From positions 1 to 21,311 of the forward strand of contig JAKQGS010000370.1 in the NCBI GenBank assembly GCA_029556045.1: DNA of 21,311 nucleotides, given 5' to 3'. Shown piece by piece: positions 14,247-21,311 of the stretch. The translations under genes were made by a program, and so were the position numbers. This DNA comes from Pseudomonadota bacterium (GTDB taxonomy: Bacteria; Bdellovibrionota; Oligoflexia; Oligoflexales; Oligoflexaceae). The notes under the pieces are model-generated. The model saw only the letters and a list, made by a program, of their open reading frames with translations. It had not been told where the DNA came from and ran no database searches. The first letter of the stretch is position 1. Every line of letters starts with the position of its first letter.

Positions 14247-15512
14247 ATGACTTCTTATGAAAACACCCTCACGTTTGCCCGACGCCTGGACATGGATGAC
14301 GCCCTGCACAGCTTTCGTCACAAGTTCATTTTTCCCCCCACGAAAGCCGGTGAGAGATACTTATATTTTTGCGGCAACTCTCTGGGATTGCAGCCGGTAA
14401 CCGTACGGGATGCTATTGATCAGGAGCTACAGGACTGGGGACACTGGGGGGTCGAAGGGCATGTCCACGCCCATAATCCCTGGGTGTCTTACCACGAACG
14501 TTTAACACCCGGTCTGGCCCGACTGGTGGGGGCCACTCAAGCGGAAGTGGTTCCTATGAACAGCCTGACAGTCAATGTCCATCTTCTGATGGTTTCGTTT
14601 TATCGCCCCACCGCTGAACGTTACAAGATCCTGGTGGAAGGCAACGCATTCCCTTCCGATCAATATGCGGTGGATTCCCAAATCCGCTTTCATGGATTTG
14701 ATCCAGCCAGCGCCTATGTAGAGCTGAAGCCGCGAGCCGGTGAAACCACGCTGCGCACAGAAGACATCCTGGCTACCATTGAGCGGGAGGGGTGTAACAT
14801 TGCCCTTATCATGCTGGGGGGCGTCAACTATTACACCGGTCAGGCCTTCGACATGGCAGCTATAACGCAAGCGGGTCATCGGCAAGGCTGCGTGGTTGGG
14901 TTTGATCTGGCGCATGCGGCGGGAAATCTTCGCATGCACCTCCATGACTGGGGTGTGGATTTTGCCGCTTGGTGCAGTTACAAGTACCTCAACGCCGGCC
15001 CGGGTGGCATTGCGGCCGCCTTTGTGCATGAAAAACACCATAAGAGCCCACTTCCTCGCTTCGAGGGATGGTGGGGGCACAATAAGGCCGATCGTTTTGC
15101 CATGCCACGCGCTTTTAGCGCCATTCCCACCGCTGAATCCTGGCAACTCAGCAATCCTCCCATTTTCCAGCTGGCTGCTCTCAAGGCCTCCCTCGATATT
15201 TTTGACGAAGCCGGAATCGACCGCCTGCGACAAAAGAGTGAGCGGCTCACGGGGTATCTTGAGTATCTTCTCAAATCCATCCCCGGAGAAAAGTTTGAAA
15301 TCCTGACCCCTTCGGATCCGCAGCAGAGAGGGGCACAGATATCGGTCCGGATTTTTGGCAACCTGGATGCTGTCCAAAAACAGCTGCTGGAGCAAGGGAT
15401 CATCTGCGATCTTCGTCGGCCGGATGTGATTCGCATTGCACCCGCTCCTCTCTATAATAGTTTCGAAGACGTTTTCCGCTTTTCTGAAATTTTCAAAAAA
15501 AGTTTGGCCTGA
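14247..15512 (+). CDS. kynU: Kynureninase
   Basis: This PLP enzyme cleaves 3-hydroxykynurenine to 3-hydroxyanthranilate and L-alanine (and kynurenine to anthranilate). It has 421 residues, the usual length. Family motifs are YFCGNSLGLQP (40-50), GVEGHVHAHNPW (68-79), FPSDQYAVDSQ (135-145), GFDLAHAAGN (218-227) with the PLP-pairing Asp220, and the Schiff-base Lys246 in WCSYKYLNAGPGG. FEGWWGH and the C-terminal LRRPDVIRIAPAPLYNS are also characteristic. ATG 14247 is chosen because AAAGG lies 7 bases upstream. A GTG at 14232 overlapping the ACMSD stop would add five residues with no ribosome site. Because the operon contains the 3-hydroxylase but no anthranilate genes, 3-hydroxykynurenine is the likely main substrate. 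Confidence 0.97.
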   Translation: MTSYENTLTFARRLDMDDALHSFRHKFIFPPTKAGERYLYFCGNSLGLQPVTVRDAIDQELQDWGHWGVEGHVHAHNPWVSYHERLTPGLARLVGATQAEVVPMNSLTVNVHLLMVSFYRPTAERYKILVEGNAFPSDQYAVDSQIRFHGFDPASAYVELKPRAGETTLRTEDILATIEREGCNIALIMLGGVNYYTGQAFDMAAITQAGHRQGCVVGFDLAHAAGNLRMHLHDWGVDFAAWCSYKYLNAGPGGIAAAFVHEKHHKSPLPRFEGWWGHNKADRFAMPRAFSAIPTAESWQLSNPPIFQLAALKASLDIFDEAGIDRLRQKSERLTGYLEYLLKSIPGEKFEILTPSDPQQRGAQISVRIFGNLDAVQKQLLEQGIICDLRRPDVIRIAPAPLYNSFEDVFRFSEIFKKSLA

Positions 15513-15521
15513 GGAGAAACC

Positions 15522-16904
15522 ATGTTCCTACCTTCACAAAAGCCTGTAACCATTGTTGGCGCTGGTTTGGCCGGCTCATTGTTAGCCACCCTGCTGGCCC
15601 GCAAGGGTTATGGAGTGACTCTTTGCGAAAAGCGTCCAGACATGCGCAAGACCAGTCTGAACGCCGGACGTTCCATTAACCTGGCAATTTCCGTGCGGGG
15701 GATTCACGCACTGGAGCAGATCGGACTGGCCGACGAAGTGTTGACGATGGCAGTCCCCATGCGGGGTCGCATGATGCATAGCACCAATGGAGATACCACC
15801 TATCAGCCATATGGCAAAGACGAGTCTCTCTATATCAACTCGATTTCCCGCGGCGAGTTAAACAAAGCTCTAATGAGCCGGGCCGAGCAGGAAGGGGTTA
15901 AAATTCTATTTGATCACTCCTGCACAGGTATGGACTTTAGCCAGGGCGTGGTTCGGTTTACACAACCTGATGGCAAGCCCGTCACGGTTGCAGGTACTGT
16001 GGTGATTGGCACAGACGGTGCTGGGTCCACGCTGCGCATGGATATGATCAAGCAGCAGCCGCGTGTGACCTATTCCCAAACCTACCTCGACCATGGATAT
16101 AAAGAGCTCACCATGCCTGCAGCCGTAGGCGGTGGTTTCCCCATGGAGAAAAACGCCCTTCATATCTGGCCTCGCAAACAGTTTATGCTCATTGCTCTGC
16201 CAAATATCGACGGCACCTTTACCTGCACCCTGTTTTTACCCTGGGATGGACCGGAGAGTTTCGCTAAATTGCGGACTCTGCAGGATGTTACCGCGTTTTT
16301 TCAAACCTGGTTTCCAGATGCGCTTCCCCTGTTTCCGCGCCTGCTGGAAGATTTTTTCCAAAATCCGACATCAGCTCTGGCCACCATCAAAACGTTTCCC
16401 TGGCATGTGAATGGCAACGCATTAATTCTCGGTGATGCAGCCTCCGGCATCGTGCCATTTTTTGGGCAGGGTATGAACGCCGCTTTTGAAAGTTGCCTGG
16501 AGCTGGTGGAAACCCTGGAACAGAAGAACGGGGACTGGGGACAAACTTTTGCGGCGTTTGACCGCCAGCGCAAGCCCAATACCGATGCCATTGCGGATAT
16601 GGCGGTGGAAAACTTTGTGGAGATGCGTGACCTAGTGGGTGATCCCCATTTTCTGCTCAAGAAAGATATCGCCCGCCGCATTGAGCAGAAGTATGGCGAT
16701 CGGTTTGTCTCCCAATACACCATGGTGTCGTTCCGGCGCACTCCCTATGCTTTTGCGCACCAGGCAGGCAAATTGCAAAACGCCATGCTGGAATTCCTGA
16801 CAAAGGATATTATCCGGGGAGAAGACCTAAACTGGCAGCAGGTTGAGGCTGCATTGGCCAGGTATGAAAATGACCTGGCCCAAATTCCCGCAAAGGGGAT
16901 TTGA
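15522..16904 (+). CDS. kmo: Kynurenine 3-monooxygenase
   Basis: This FAD- and NADPH-dependent aromatic hydroxylase makes 3-hydroxykynurenine from kynurenine and O2. It has 460 residues, like Pseudomonas and animal KMO. The dinucleotide fold is VTIVGAGLAGSLLATLLA (9-26). The substrate-side motif AGRSINLAIS spans 48-57. YKELTMP carries the substrate-site Tyr region. The GTDGAGS motif and the second FAD motif LILGDAASGIVPFFGQGMNAAFE (~301-323) are complete. There is no hydrophobic C-terminal anchor, so unlike the mitochondrial enzyme it should be soluble, as in the Pseudomonas form. A strong GAGGAG ribosome site lies 5 bases before the ATG. It is the first enzyme of the encoded pathway yet the seventh gene of the operon. 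Confidence 0.97.
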   Translation: MFLPSQKPVTIVGAGLAGSLLATLLARKGYGVTLCEKRPDMRKTSLNAGRSINLAISVRGIHALEQIGLADEVLTMAVPMRGRMMHSTNGDTTYQPYGKDESLYINSISRGELNKALMSRAEQEGVKILFDHSCTGMDFSQGVVRFTQPDGKPVTVAGTVVIGTDGAGSTLRMDMIKQQPRVTYSQTYLDHGYKELTMPAAVGGGFPMEKNALHIWPRKQFMLIALPNIDGTFTCTLFLPWDGPESFAKLRTLQDVTAFFQTWFPDALPLFPRLLEDFFQNPTSALATIKTFPWHVNGNALILGDAASGIVPFFGQGMNAAFESCLELVETLEQKNGDWGQTFAAFDRQRKPNTDAIADMAVENFVEMRDLVGDPHFLLKKDIARRIEQKYGDRFVSQYTMVSFRRTPYAFAHQAGKLQNAMLEFLTKDIIRGEDLNWQQVEAALARYENDLAQIPAKGI

Positions 16905-16906
16905 CC

Positions 16907-17350
16907 GTGTCAAAAGATATCCAGCCATCAGCACCTCCCCAGGCTTTCCAAATCCCCATCGATGTGCGCTTTCGCGACTTGGATGGATTGGGTCATATCA
17001 ACAATGCGGTTTATCATTCCTATATTGAACAGGCTCGAACCGTCTGGCTCAACGAATCCTCCCTGATGACTTCAGCCGGAAAACGTATCCCTCGGATTCC
17101 GGTGATTCTCGCCCGCACCGAGATGGACTTTTTGCAGCAGGGATCATTTTCCGACAAGATCACCGTTTCTGCCTGGATTTCCCGGGTAGGAGGCAAGAGT
17201 TTTGATTCCGATTATGAAGTCAGGGCTGAGGGGAAAGGAGTCATCACGCGGGCCCGTGCTGTTCTTGTTTGGTTTGACTATGAAAAAAATGTCAGCATAC
17301 CGATTCCCCCGCAGGAACGCGCCTGGTTGCAAGCTCAGCTCGCTAACTAG
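16907..17350 (+). CDS. 4HBT/FadM-type acyl-CoA thioesterase, last gene of kynurenine operon
   Basis: It is a 147-residue hotdog-fold protein of the 4-hydroxybenzoyl-CoA thioesterase/FadM group. The signature VRFRDLDGLGHINNAVYHSYIEQAR (~18-42 here) matches the family pattern RxxDxDxxGHxNNxxY with the catalytic-region Asp and the GH(I/V)NN turn. These enzymes hydrolyse acyl-CoA esters. The start is placed at GTG 16907, 7 bases after AGGGGA; a TTG at 16901 overlapping the KMO stop is only one base from that site and is less likely. The 2-base gap to kmo shows that it belongs to the operon. No known step from kynurenine to 4-oxalocrotonate uses CoA, so its substrate is unclear; a downstream CoA ester or a housekeeping role are both possible. 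Confidence 0.85.
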   Translation: MSKDIQPSAPPQAFQIPIDVRFRDLDGLGHINNAVYHSYIEQARTVWLNESSLMTSAGKRIPRIPVILARTEMDFLQQGSFSDKITVSAWISRVGGKSFDSDYEVRAEGKGVITRARAVLVWFDYEKNVSIPIPPQERAWLQAQLAN

Positions 17351-17374
17351 AATCATCGACTTAACGCAGGCGCT

Positions 17375-17944
17375 TTAGAAGTTTATACTGACGGACACCC
17401 CACCCGTTATACAGGTCTGCTTCGAATCGTTGTAATAGCAATCCTCGAGCGGCACGATGGGTTCAGAAGAGCTAAAGCAGCTGTTTGACGTCGCGTTGCC
17501 CATCGTGCAGGTGATGCACTGCTGAGTATCTTTGGGAGCAACGGAACAACCGGGTGCCAACCCGGCGGTAAAACCTTCTGGAATTGTCACGTTAGAGCCA
17601 GTACTACCTGAAGTTCCTGTAGATACAGTTGTGCTCCCTGACGATTGTCCATTGCCGCTGATAACCACGGCGCCGGATGAAGTGCTGGACGAAGATGAAT
17701 CGTCGACAGTATTCGCAGATCCCCCATTGTCATTGGTGCCCTTGGTATTGATTTTCCCAGTTTTACCCGAACTTTCCTGAGCATCAGCCGATCCATCTTT
17801 GACTATTTTTGCTTTGGAGCGGGATATCGCGACTGGCTCATCGCCTTCGGGCGTACCGCAACCGGACATCGGCAATACCCAAACGATCACTGCCATCGCA
17901 AGGATGAGGGATTGCTTTGGCAGGTTGTTCAGGTTCCGTTGCAT
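17375..17944 (-). CDS. Small Ser/Thr/Gly-rich lipoprotein with Cys-containing C-terminal domain
   Basis: I do not recognise the family. It is a 189-residue secreted lipoprotein. A long N-region and hydrophobic core (LILAMAVIVWVLP) lead to MSGC with lipidated Cys at 29. Residues ~30-120 are a low-complexity linker rich in Ser, Thr, Gly, Asn and Asp (runs such as DDSSSSSTSSGA and STTVSTGTSGSTGS) that resembles a flexible stalk. The last ~60 residues contain six cysteines (GCSVAP, QCITC, SCFSS, DCYYN, TCITGG) and probably fold as a small disulfide-stabilised domain ending in VSVSINF. GGA lies upstream of the ATG. It converges on the kynurenine operon with only 24 bases between stop codons and no terminator between them. 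Surface location is inferred. Confidence 0.8.
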   Translation of the reverse strand: MQRNLNNLPKQSLILAMAVIVWVLPMSGCGTPEGDEPVAISRSKAKIVKDGSADAQESSGKTGKINTKGTNDNGGSANTVDDSSSSSTSSGAVVISGNGQSSGSTTVSTGTSGSTGSNVTIPEGFTAGLAPGCSVAPKDTQQCITCTMGNATSNSCFSSSEPIVPLEDCYYNDSKQTCITGGVSVSINF

Positions 17945-18120
17945 AGTATTCCGTACAAAATTTTGACAATACGCGAGAGCTAGGTCTCATTTCGGAATAT
18001 TTTACCTGAAACTTAACAAGTTTTTTCAGCTCACACAAAACCAGATAATTACCTCTAGATATTCAACATGTTACCTAAACTTCAACGAAGGGTCATCAGA
18101 GCTGTTTTAAACCGTCAGGT

Positions 18121-18134
18121 CCCGATGCCTCGGG
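18121..18134 (-). terminator. Weak terminator-like hairpin downstream of the ABC-F gene
   Basis: CCCGA-TGCC-TCGGG forms a 5-pair GC-rich stem with a 4-base loop, about 54 bases past the ABC-F stop on the minus strand. The following sequence has only a short TTT, so termination efficiency is doubtful. The rest of the 243-base gap (17945-18187) shows nothing I can name. Confidence 0.25.
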
Positions 18135-18187
18135 CATATGGAAAAATTACCTTGAATCAGAGTCTGGTCCGGGAGTCCTTCAATCCA

Positions 18188-20017
18188 CTAGGGATCCGCA
18201 TTTGCATCCATCTTGGCTTCTAGCTCCGCCCATCGGACATATAGGCTTTCTACAGCTTGTTCAGCGTCCTGGAGATTGCGGGTGGCCTCCTGAAGTTTAA
18301 GGGAACTGGTTTGAATCCCAGGATCTTCCACGGCCATCTGACAGGATGCCAGATGCGATTCTGCCTTTTGTATGGCACCCTCCATCGCATCAAACTCCCG
18401 CTGCTCCATGTAGGATAGCTTCTTTACGGATTTTCCCCTCTGCTTAGGACCATCTGCGACGGCAGTGTCTTTGGTTCCTTTATCTCGTTTAGCGGATTTT
18501 TGGGCTGCGACGAATTCTCTTTCCCATTGTTCATAGGATGCATAGAGCCGGGACTCCCCTTCCCCTGTCAATCCGACAAATATATCGCAAAGACGTTCCA
18601 GCATATAACGATCATGCGTCACGAGGCCAATGGCCCCCGGAAACTCTTCCAGACTTTGTTCGAGATTTTCCAGAGTTTCAATATCCAGGTCATTGGTGGG
18701 TTCATCCAGCAGCAACACATCAGCGGGTTCCAGCATCATTTTTGCCAGCAACAGCCTTGCCCGCTCCCCTCCCGACAGAAGACGAACGGGTACATTTAAC
18801 TGCTCCGCCTGGAACTGGAAGCGACGAGCCCAGGCTGCCACATGAATAGAACGCCCCTGAAAGACCACGGAATCATGACCGTGGGACAACATCCCTTTCA
18901 GGGTTGCCTCAGGATCCAGCTGCTGGCGGTTTTGGTCGAAATAGACCAAACGGAGATCATCTGCATGAACCACTGATCCGCTGGTTGGAGTTTCCAACTT
19001 CAGTAAGAGGCGCAATAGCGTCGTTTTACCGGATCCATTTGGGCCGATGATTCCCAAACGCAAGCCGGGAGTTAAAACCAAATCAAGGTTTTCGATAAGC
19101 GGTCGTTCCCCCACGGCCATGCATATTGCTTCTGCCACAATCAGTCGTTTGGTCTTGCGACCCGATGCAGCAAAATCCAGTTGAACCCCTTGTTGGCGGA
19201 GGCGCCCCCGGCTGGCATTCAAATCTGCAATGTAAGCCTCCGCTTGTGAAATGCGGGCGCGGGCTTTTGTGCCTCGAGCTTTCACACCTGCCGCCAGCCA
19301 TGCGCTTTCCCGCCGCACCACATTCGCAAGCGACTCCTGCCTTTTTGATTCCGCCTCAAACCAGGCGTTACGGGTCGCAAGGAAGTCCTGATATCCCCCA
19401 TGGCCCGTCAAAACACCATCAGGATAGGCCCTGTTGATTTCACAAACTTTCCCGCAGACCCTGTCCATAAAAAAACGGTCATGGCTGATCAGCACCCAGG
19501 CAAAGGCCGCATCCCGCAGCAGTTGCTCCAGCCACAATACCCCCTGAATATCGAGGTGATTGGTGGGTTCGTCCAGAAAAACCAGATCTGGCGCGCCCAA
19601 TACTGCCCCTGCGATCGCCAGGCGTTTTTTCCAGCCTCCCGACAAGGTTCCTAGAACAGCACCCGGCTCGGAGAAACCAAGACGATCCGCCACCACTTGC
19701 GCTTCGACTTCCGCAGTGTCCGTCGTGAGTCCGGCCTTTAGCGCTAAATCAGTCAGAGTTTGCAGTACCGTACGTTTGTCATCCCAATGGGGATCCTGCT
19801 CCACAAAACCAACCTTGAGGTGACGACGTGCGGATACGATCCCATGATCGGGTCTTTCCTGCCCTGCCATGATACGCAGCAGAGTCGACTTGCCGGCGCC
19901 ATTGGGTCCAATAATGCCAATCCGATCACCATCGGATACTGTGAGGGACAGTGAATCAAAAAGGTTTTTGGCGGAATAGGCTTTCCCCAGATTCTGACAA
20001 CTTAACAAAACACCCAT
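18188..20017 (-). CDS. uup: ABC-F family ATPase, Uup/EttA-like, ribosome-associated
   Basis: This soluble protein has two fused ABC domains and no membrane segments, which defines ABC-F translation factors that bind the ribosomal E site or resolve stalled or recombination structures (Uup). It has 609 residues. Domain 1 has Walker A GPNGAGKST (~37-45), signature LSGGWKKR (~125-132) and Walker B LVFLDEPTNHLD (~145-156). A charged interdomain linker with AAGVKARGTKARARI lies at ~242-256. Domain 2 has GPNGSGKTT, LSGGERAR and VLLLDEPTNDLD. The C-terminal ~90 residues form an acidic/basic coiled coil (EQREFDAMEGAIQKAE, LQEATRNLQDAEQAVESL), as in Uup. ATG 20017 is preferred to the in-frame GTG at 20026, which would lack a spaced ribosome site. 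It begins 14 bases after the beta-CASP nuclease gene, so the two are co-transcribed. The Uup assignment within ABC-F rests on the C-terminal coiled coil. Confidence 0.88.
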   Translation of the reverse strand: MGVLLSCQNLGKAYSAKNLFDSLSLTVSDGDRIGIIGPNGAGKSTLLRIMAGQERPDHGIVSARRHLKVGFVEQDPHWDDKRTVLQTLTDLALKAGLTTDTAEVEAQVVADRLGFSEPGAVLGTLSGGWKKRLAIAGAVLGAPDLVFLDEPTNHLDIQGVLWLEQLLRDAAFAWVLISHDRFFMDRVCGKVCEINRAYPDGVLTGHGGYQDFLATRNAWFEAESKRQESLANVVRRESAWLAAGVKARGTKARARISQAEAYIADLNASRGRLRQQGVQLDFAASGRKTKRLIVAEAICMAVGERPLIENLDLVLTPGLRLGIIGPNGSGKTTLLRLLLKLETPTSGSVVHADDLRLVYFDQNRQQLDPEATLKGMLSHGHDSVVFQGRSIHVAAWARRFQFQAEQLNVPVRLLSGGERARLLLAKMMLEPADVLLLDEPTNDLDIETLENLEQSLEEFPGAIGLVTHDRYMLERLCDIFVGLTGEGESRLYASYEQWEREFVAAQKSAKRDKGTKDTAVADGPKQRGKSVKKLSYMEQREFDAMEGAIQKAESHLASCQMAVEDPGIQTSSLKLQEATRNLQDAEQAVESLYVRWAELEAKMDANADP

Positions 20018-20031
20018 TGACAGCACCCGTT

Positions 20032-21311
20032 CTAAAGCAATTTAATTTTTTCAGAATAAAGAGGAATTTCCACGGGCAATCGCAGTTTTTCTTCGATCTT
20101 CTTCCGCAGCTCATCAGCGCTTTTTGCCTCGCCATGCACCAAAAATATCTTTTTTGGCGATCGGGGTGCTGTCTCCAACCAGTGAATTAAATCCCTCTGG
20201 TCTGCATGGGCCGAAAAAATATCCACCTGTTTAACCGTTGCAGCAACTGGAATCTGCTCCCCAAACATTTTCAGGACGCGACCACCGGATACCAGGGTAT
20301 CCCCCCTGGTTCCTGGCGCCTGATAACCAGCCAGAAGAATGGTGTTATTAGAATCCGGCGCCAAAGTCCGCAGATGATGCAGAACACGTCCACCTGTTAA
20401 CATGCCACTGGCGGAGATAATGACCATGGGACCTTTACGAACGGAAGAAAGGCTTTTCGATTCCTCTACAGAACTGACAAACCGTGCATTGGCACAGGTT
20501 TTGGCACACTCATCCGCATCCAACTTGTGCCATCCCACATAATTTCGGTATACGTTGGTGGCCTGGGTCGCCATGGGACTGTTGAGGTAGACCGGAACAA
20601 CGGGAGACAGGCCTCGTTCAAAAATCTGATTGATCACATAAAGAAGGGTTTGAGCCCGTCCAACCGCAAACGAGGGAATGAGCAGTATACCGTTCTTCTG
20701 CACAATGTCATTGATAATATCGGCGAGGAGCTTATAAGCATCTGCCTTTTCATGGTTTCTGTCACCATAGGTGGATTCCATGACAATATAGTTGGCCTCG
20801 GGCAGTGGATCAGGGGGATTCATGATCAGGTCGTGATAGCGCCCCAAATCTCCGGAAAATACCACACTGGTCCTTTTACTTTTGACCAGAACACTGGCTG
20901 CCCCCAGAATATGGCCGGCGCTGGAAAAACGCATGGTCAAGTCACCAACATGAAAATCATCATTCATCCGCACCCGCTTGAAGTGGCGTAATGCTTTATC
21001 GACATCTTCAACGGTATACAGTGGTTGGGCGGGTTTATGCTTAGAATAGCCCTTGCGGTTGGCATACTCCGCATCCTCCTCACTCAGACGAGCTGCATCC
21101 GGCAATAGAATGCGGCATAGATCCAGCGTGGGTGCTGTGCAGTAAATTGGCCCTGTGAAACCGTTCCGTACCAGAAGGGGGATATAGCCGCTGTGATCGA
21201 TATGGGCATGAGTCAGGACTACAGCATTGATTTTCGTCACATCGACCGGTAAGGGCTCCCAGTTTTTCAGACGCAGTTGTTTGTACCCTTGAAACAGGCC
21301 ACAATCCACTA
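20032..21311 (-). CDS. CPSF73-like metallo-beta-lactamase/beta-CASP ribonuclease, partial (N-terminus beyond right edge)
   Basis: It is a predicted zinc-dependent RNase of the beta-CASP group, related to the archaeal/eukaryotic CPSF73-Ysh1 nuclease and found in many bacteria. The frame is open to the window edge, and the sequence begins (x)VDCGLFQGYKQLRLKNW. In the family this follows about 25-35 N-terminal residues, so the GTG at 21309 is an internal Val and not the start. Visible motifs are HAHIDHSG (motif 2), SAGHILGA (motif 3), FSGDLGR (motif 4), ESTYGDR (motif A), SAHAD (motif B) and FLVHGE (motif C). All metal-binding positions visible in the window are kept; motif 1 is retained as Asp in VDCG. 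There is no KH domain, so it is of the short bacterial type. It lies upstream of the ABC-F gene by 14 bases, which hints at a shared RNA/translation role. Confidence 0.92.
   Translation of the reverse strand, partial: VDCGLFQGYKQLRLKNWEPLPVDVTKINAVVLTHAHIDHSGYIPLLVRNGFTGPIYCTAPTLDLCRILLPDAARLSEEDAEYANRKGYSKHKPAQPLYTVEDVDKALRHFKRVRMNDDFHVGDLTMRFSSAGHILGAASVLVKSKRTSVVFSGDLGRYHDLIMNPPDPLPEANYIVMESTYGDRNHEKADAYKLLADIINDIVQKNGILLIPSFAVGRAQTLLYVINQIFERGLSPVVPVYLNSPMATQATNVYRNYVGWHKLDADECAKTCANARFVSSVEESKSLSSVRKGPMVIISASGMLTGGRVLHHLRTLAPDSNNTILLAGYQAPGTRGDTLVSGGRVLKMFGEQIPVAATVKQVDIFSAHADQRDLIHWLETAPRSPKKIFLVHGEAKSADELRKKIEEKLRLPVEIPLYSEKIKLL

Noticed and set aside
14502..15395. Minus-strand frame of 297 codons inside the kynureninase gene
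   Set aside because: It is antisense to an intact kynureninase with its PLP lysine, and its own sequence has no family features.
21307..21309. GTG at the right edge as the start of the beta-CASP nuclease
   Set aside because: It falls at the Val of the VDCGLFQG strand, which family members carry about 25-35 residues inside the protein; the gene continues beyond the window.

Overview
The window reads as chromosomal DNA of a Gram-negative, menaquinone-making, aerobically living bacterium. Three lipoproteins with signal-peptidase II sites and a membrane-anchored MltD-type lytic transglycosylase point to an outer-membrane/periplasm cell plan. menF, a menG/ubiE methyltransferase, a long-chain prenyl diphosphate synthase and a menI-like thioesterase point to menaquinone. 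An oxygen-dependent kynurenine pathway, a SET-domain protein and the general gene style would fit Bdellovibrionota or another former deltaproteobacterial lineage, but that placement is an inference and has not been tested.

Layout, left to right. (1) 1-1573, minus strand: isochorismate synthase menF (cut by the left edge) translationally overlapped with the ubiE/menG methyltransferase. Diverging from it is a polyprenyl diphosphate synthase (1754-2716, plus). (2) 2757-6856: a small SET-domain protein (minus), an MFS permease (plus) and an MltD-like lipoprotein with an SLT domain and three LysM repeats (plus), closed by a clear terminator. (3) 7093-9746, minus strand: a 658-residue Cys-rich lipoprotein with eight 8-residue repeats carrying seven RGD motifs, and a MenI/YdiI-like hotdog thioesterase. 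(4) 9994-17350, plus strand: a compact eight-gene operon for catabolism of kynurenine. (5) 17375-21311, minus strand: a small Ser/Thr/Gly-rich lipoprotein, then an ABC-F ATPase and a CPSF73-like metallo-beta-lactamase/beta-CASP ribonuclease. The ribonuclease is cut by the right edge and transcribed ahead of the ABC-F gene.

The kynurenine operon is the centrepiece. Kynurenine 3-monooxygenase, kynureninase, 3-hydroxyanthranilate 3,4-dioxygenase, ACMS decarboxylase, aminomuconate-semialdehyde dehydrogenase and a RidA-type aminomuconate deaminase together convert kynurenine to 4-oxalocrotonate plus alanine, CO2 and ammonia. Two extra genes bracket them: a degenerate short-chain dehydrogenase that lacks the usual catalytic Tyr and Lys, and a 4HBT-type acyl-CoA thioesterase. 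No tryptophan dioxygenase, kynurenine formamidase, quinolinate phosphoribosyltransferase or 4-oxalocrotonate decarboxylase is present in the window. A perfect 17-bp palindrome at 9822-9838, with a matching half-site inside the candidate operon promoter, is the likely control site.

I saw no tRNA, rRNA, CRISPR array, insertion sequence or phage gene. No gene-free stretch exceeds about 270 bases.
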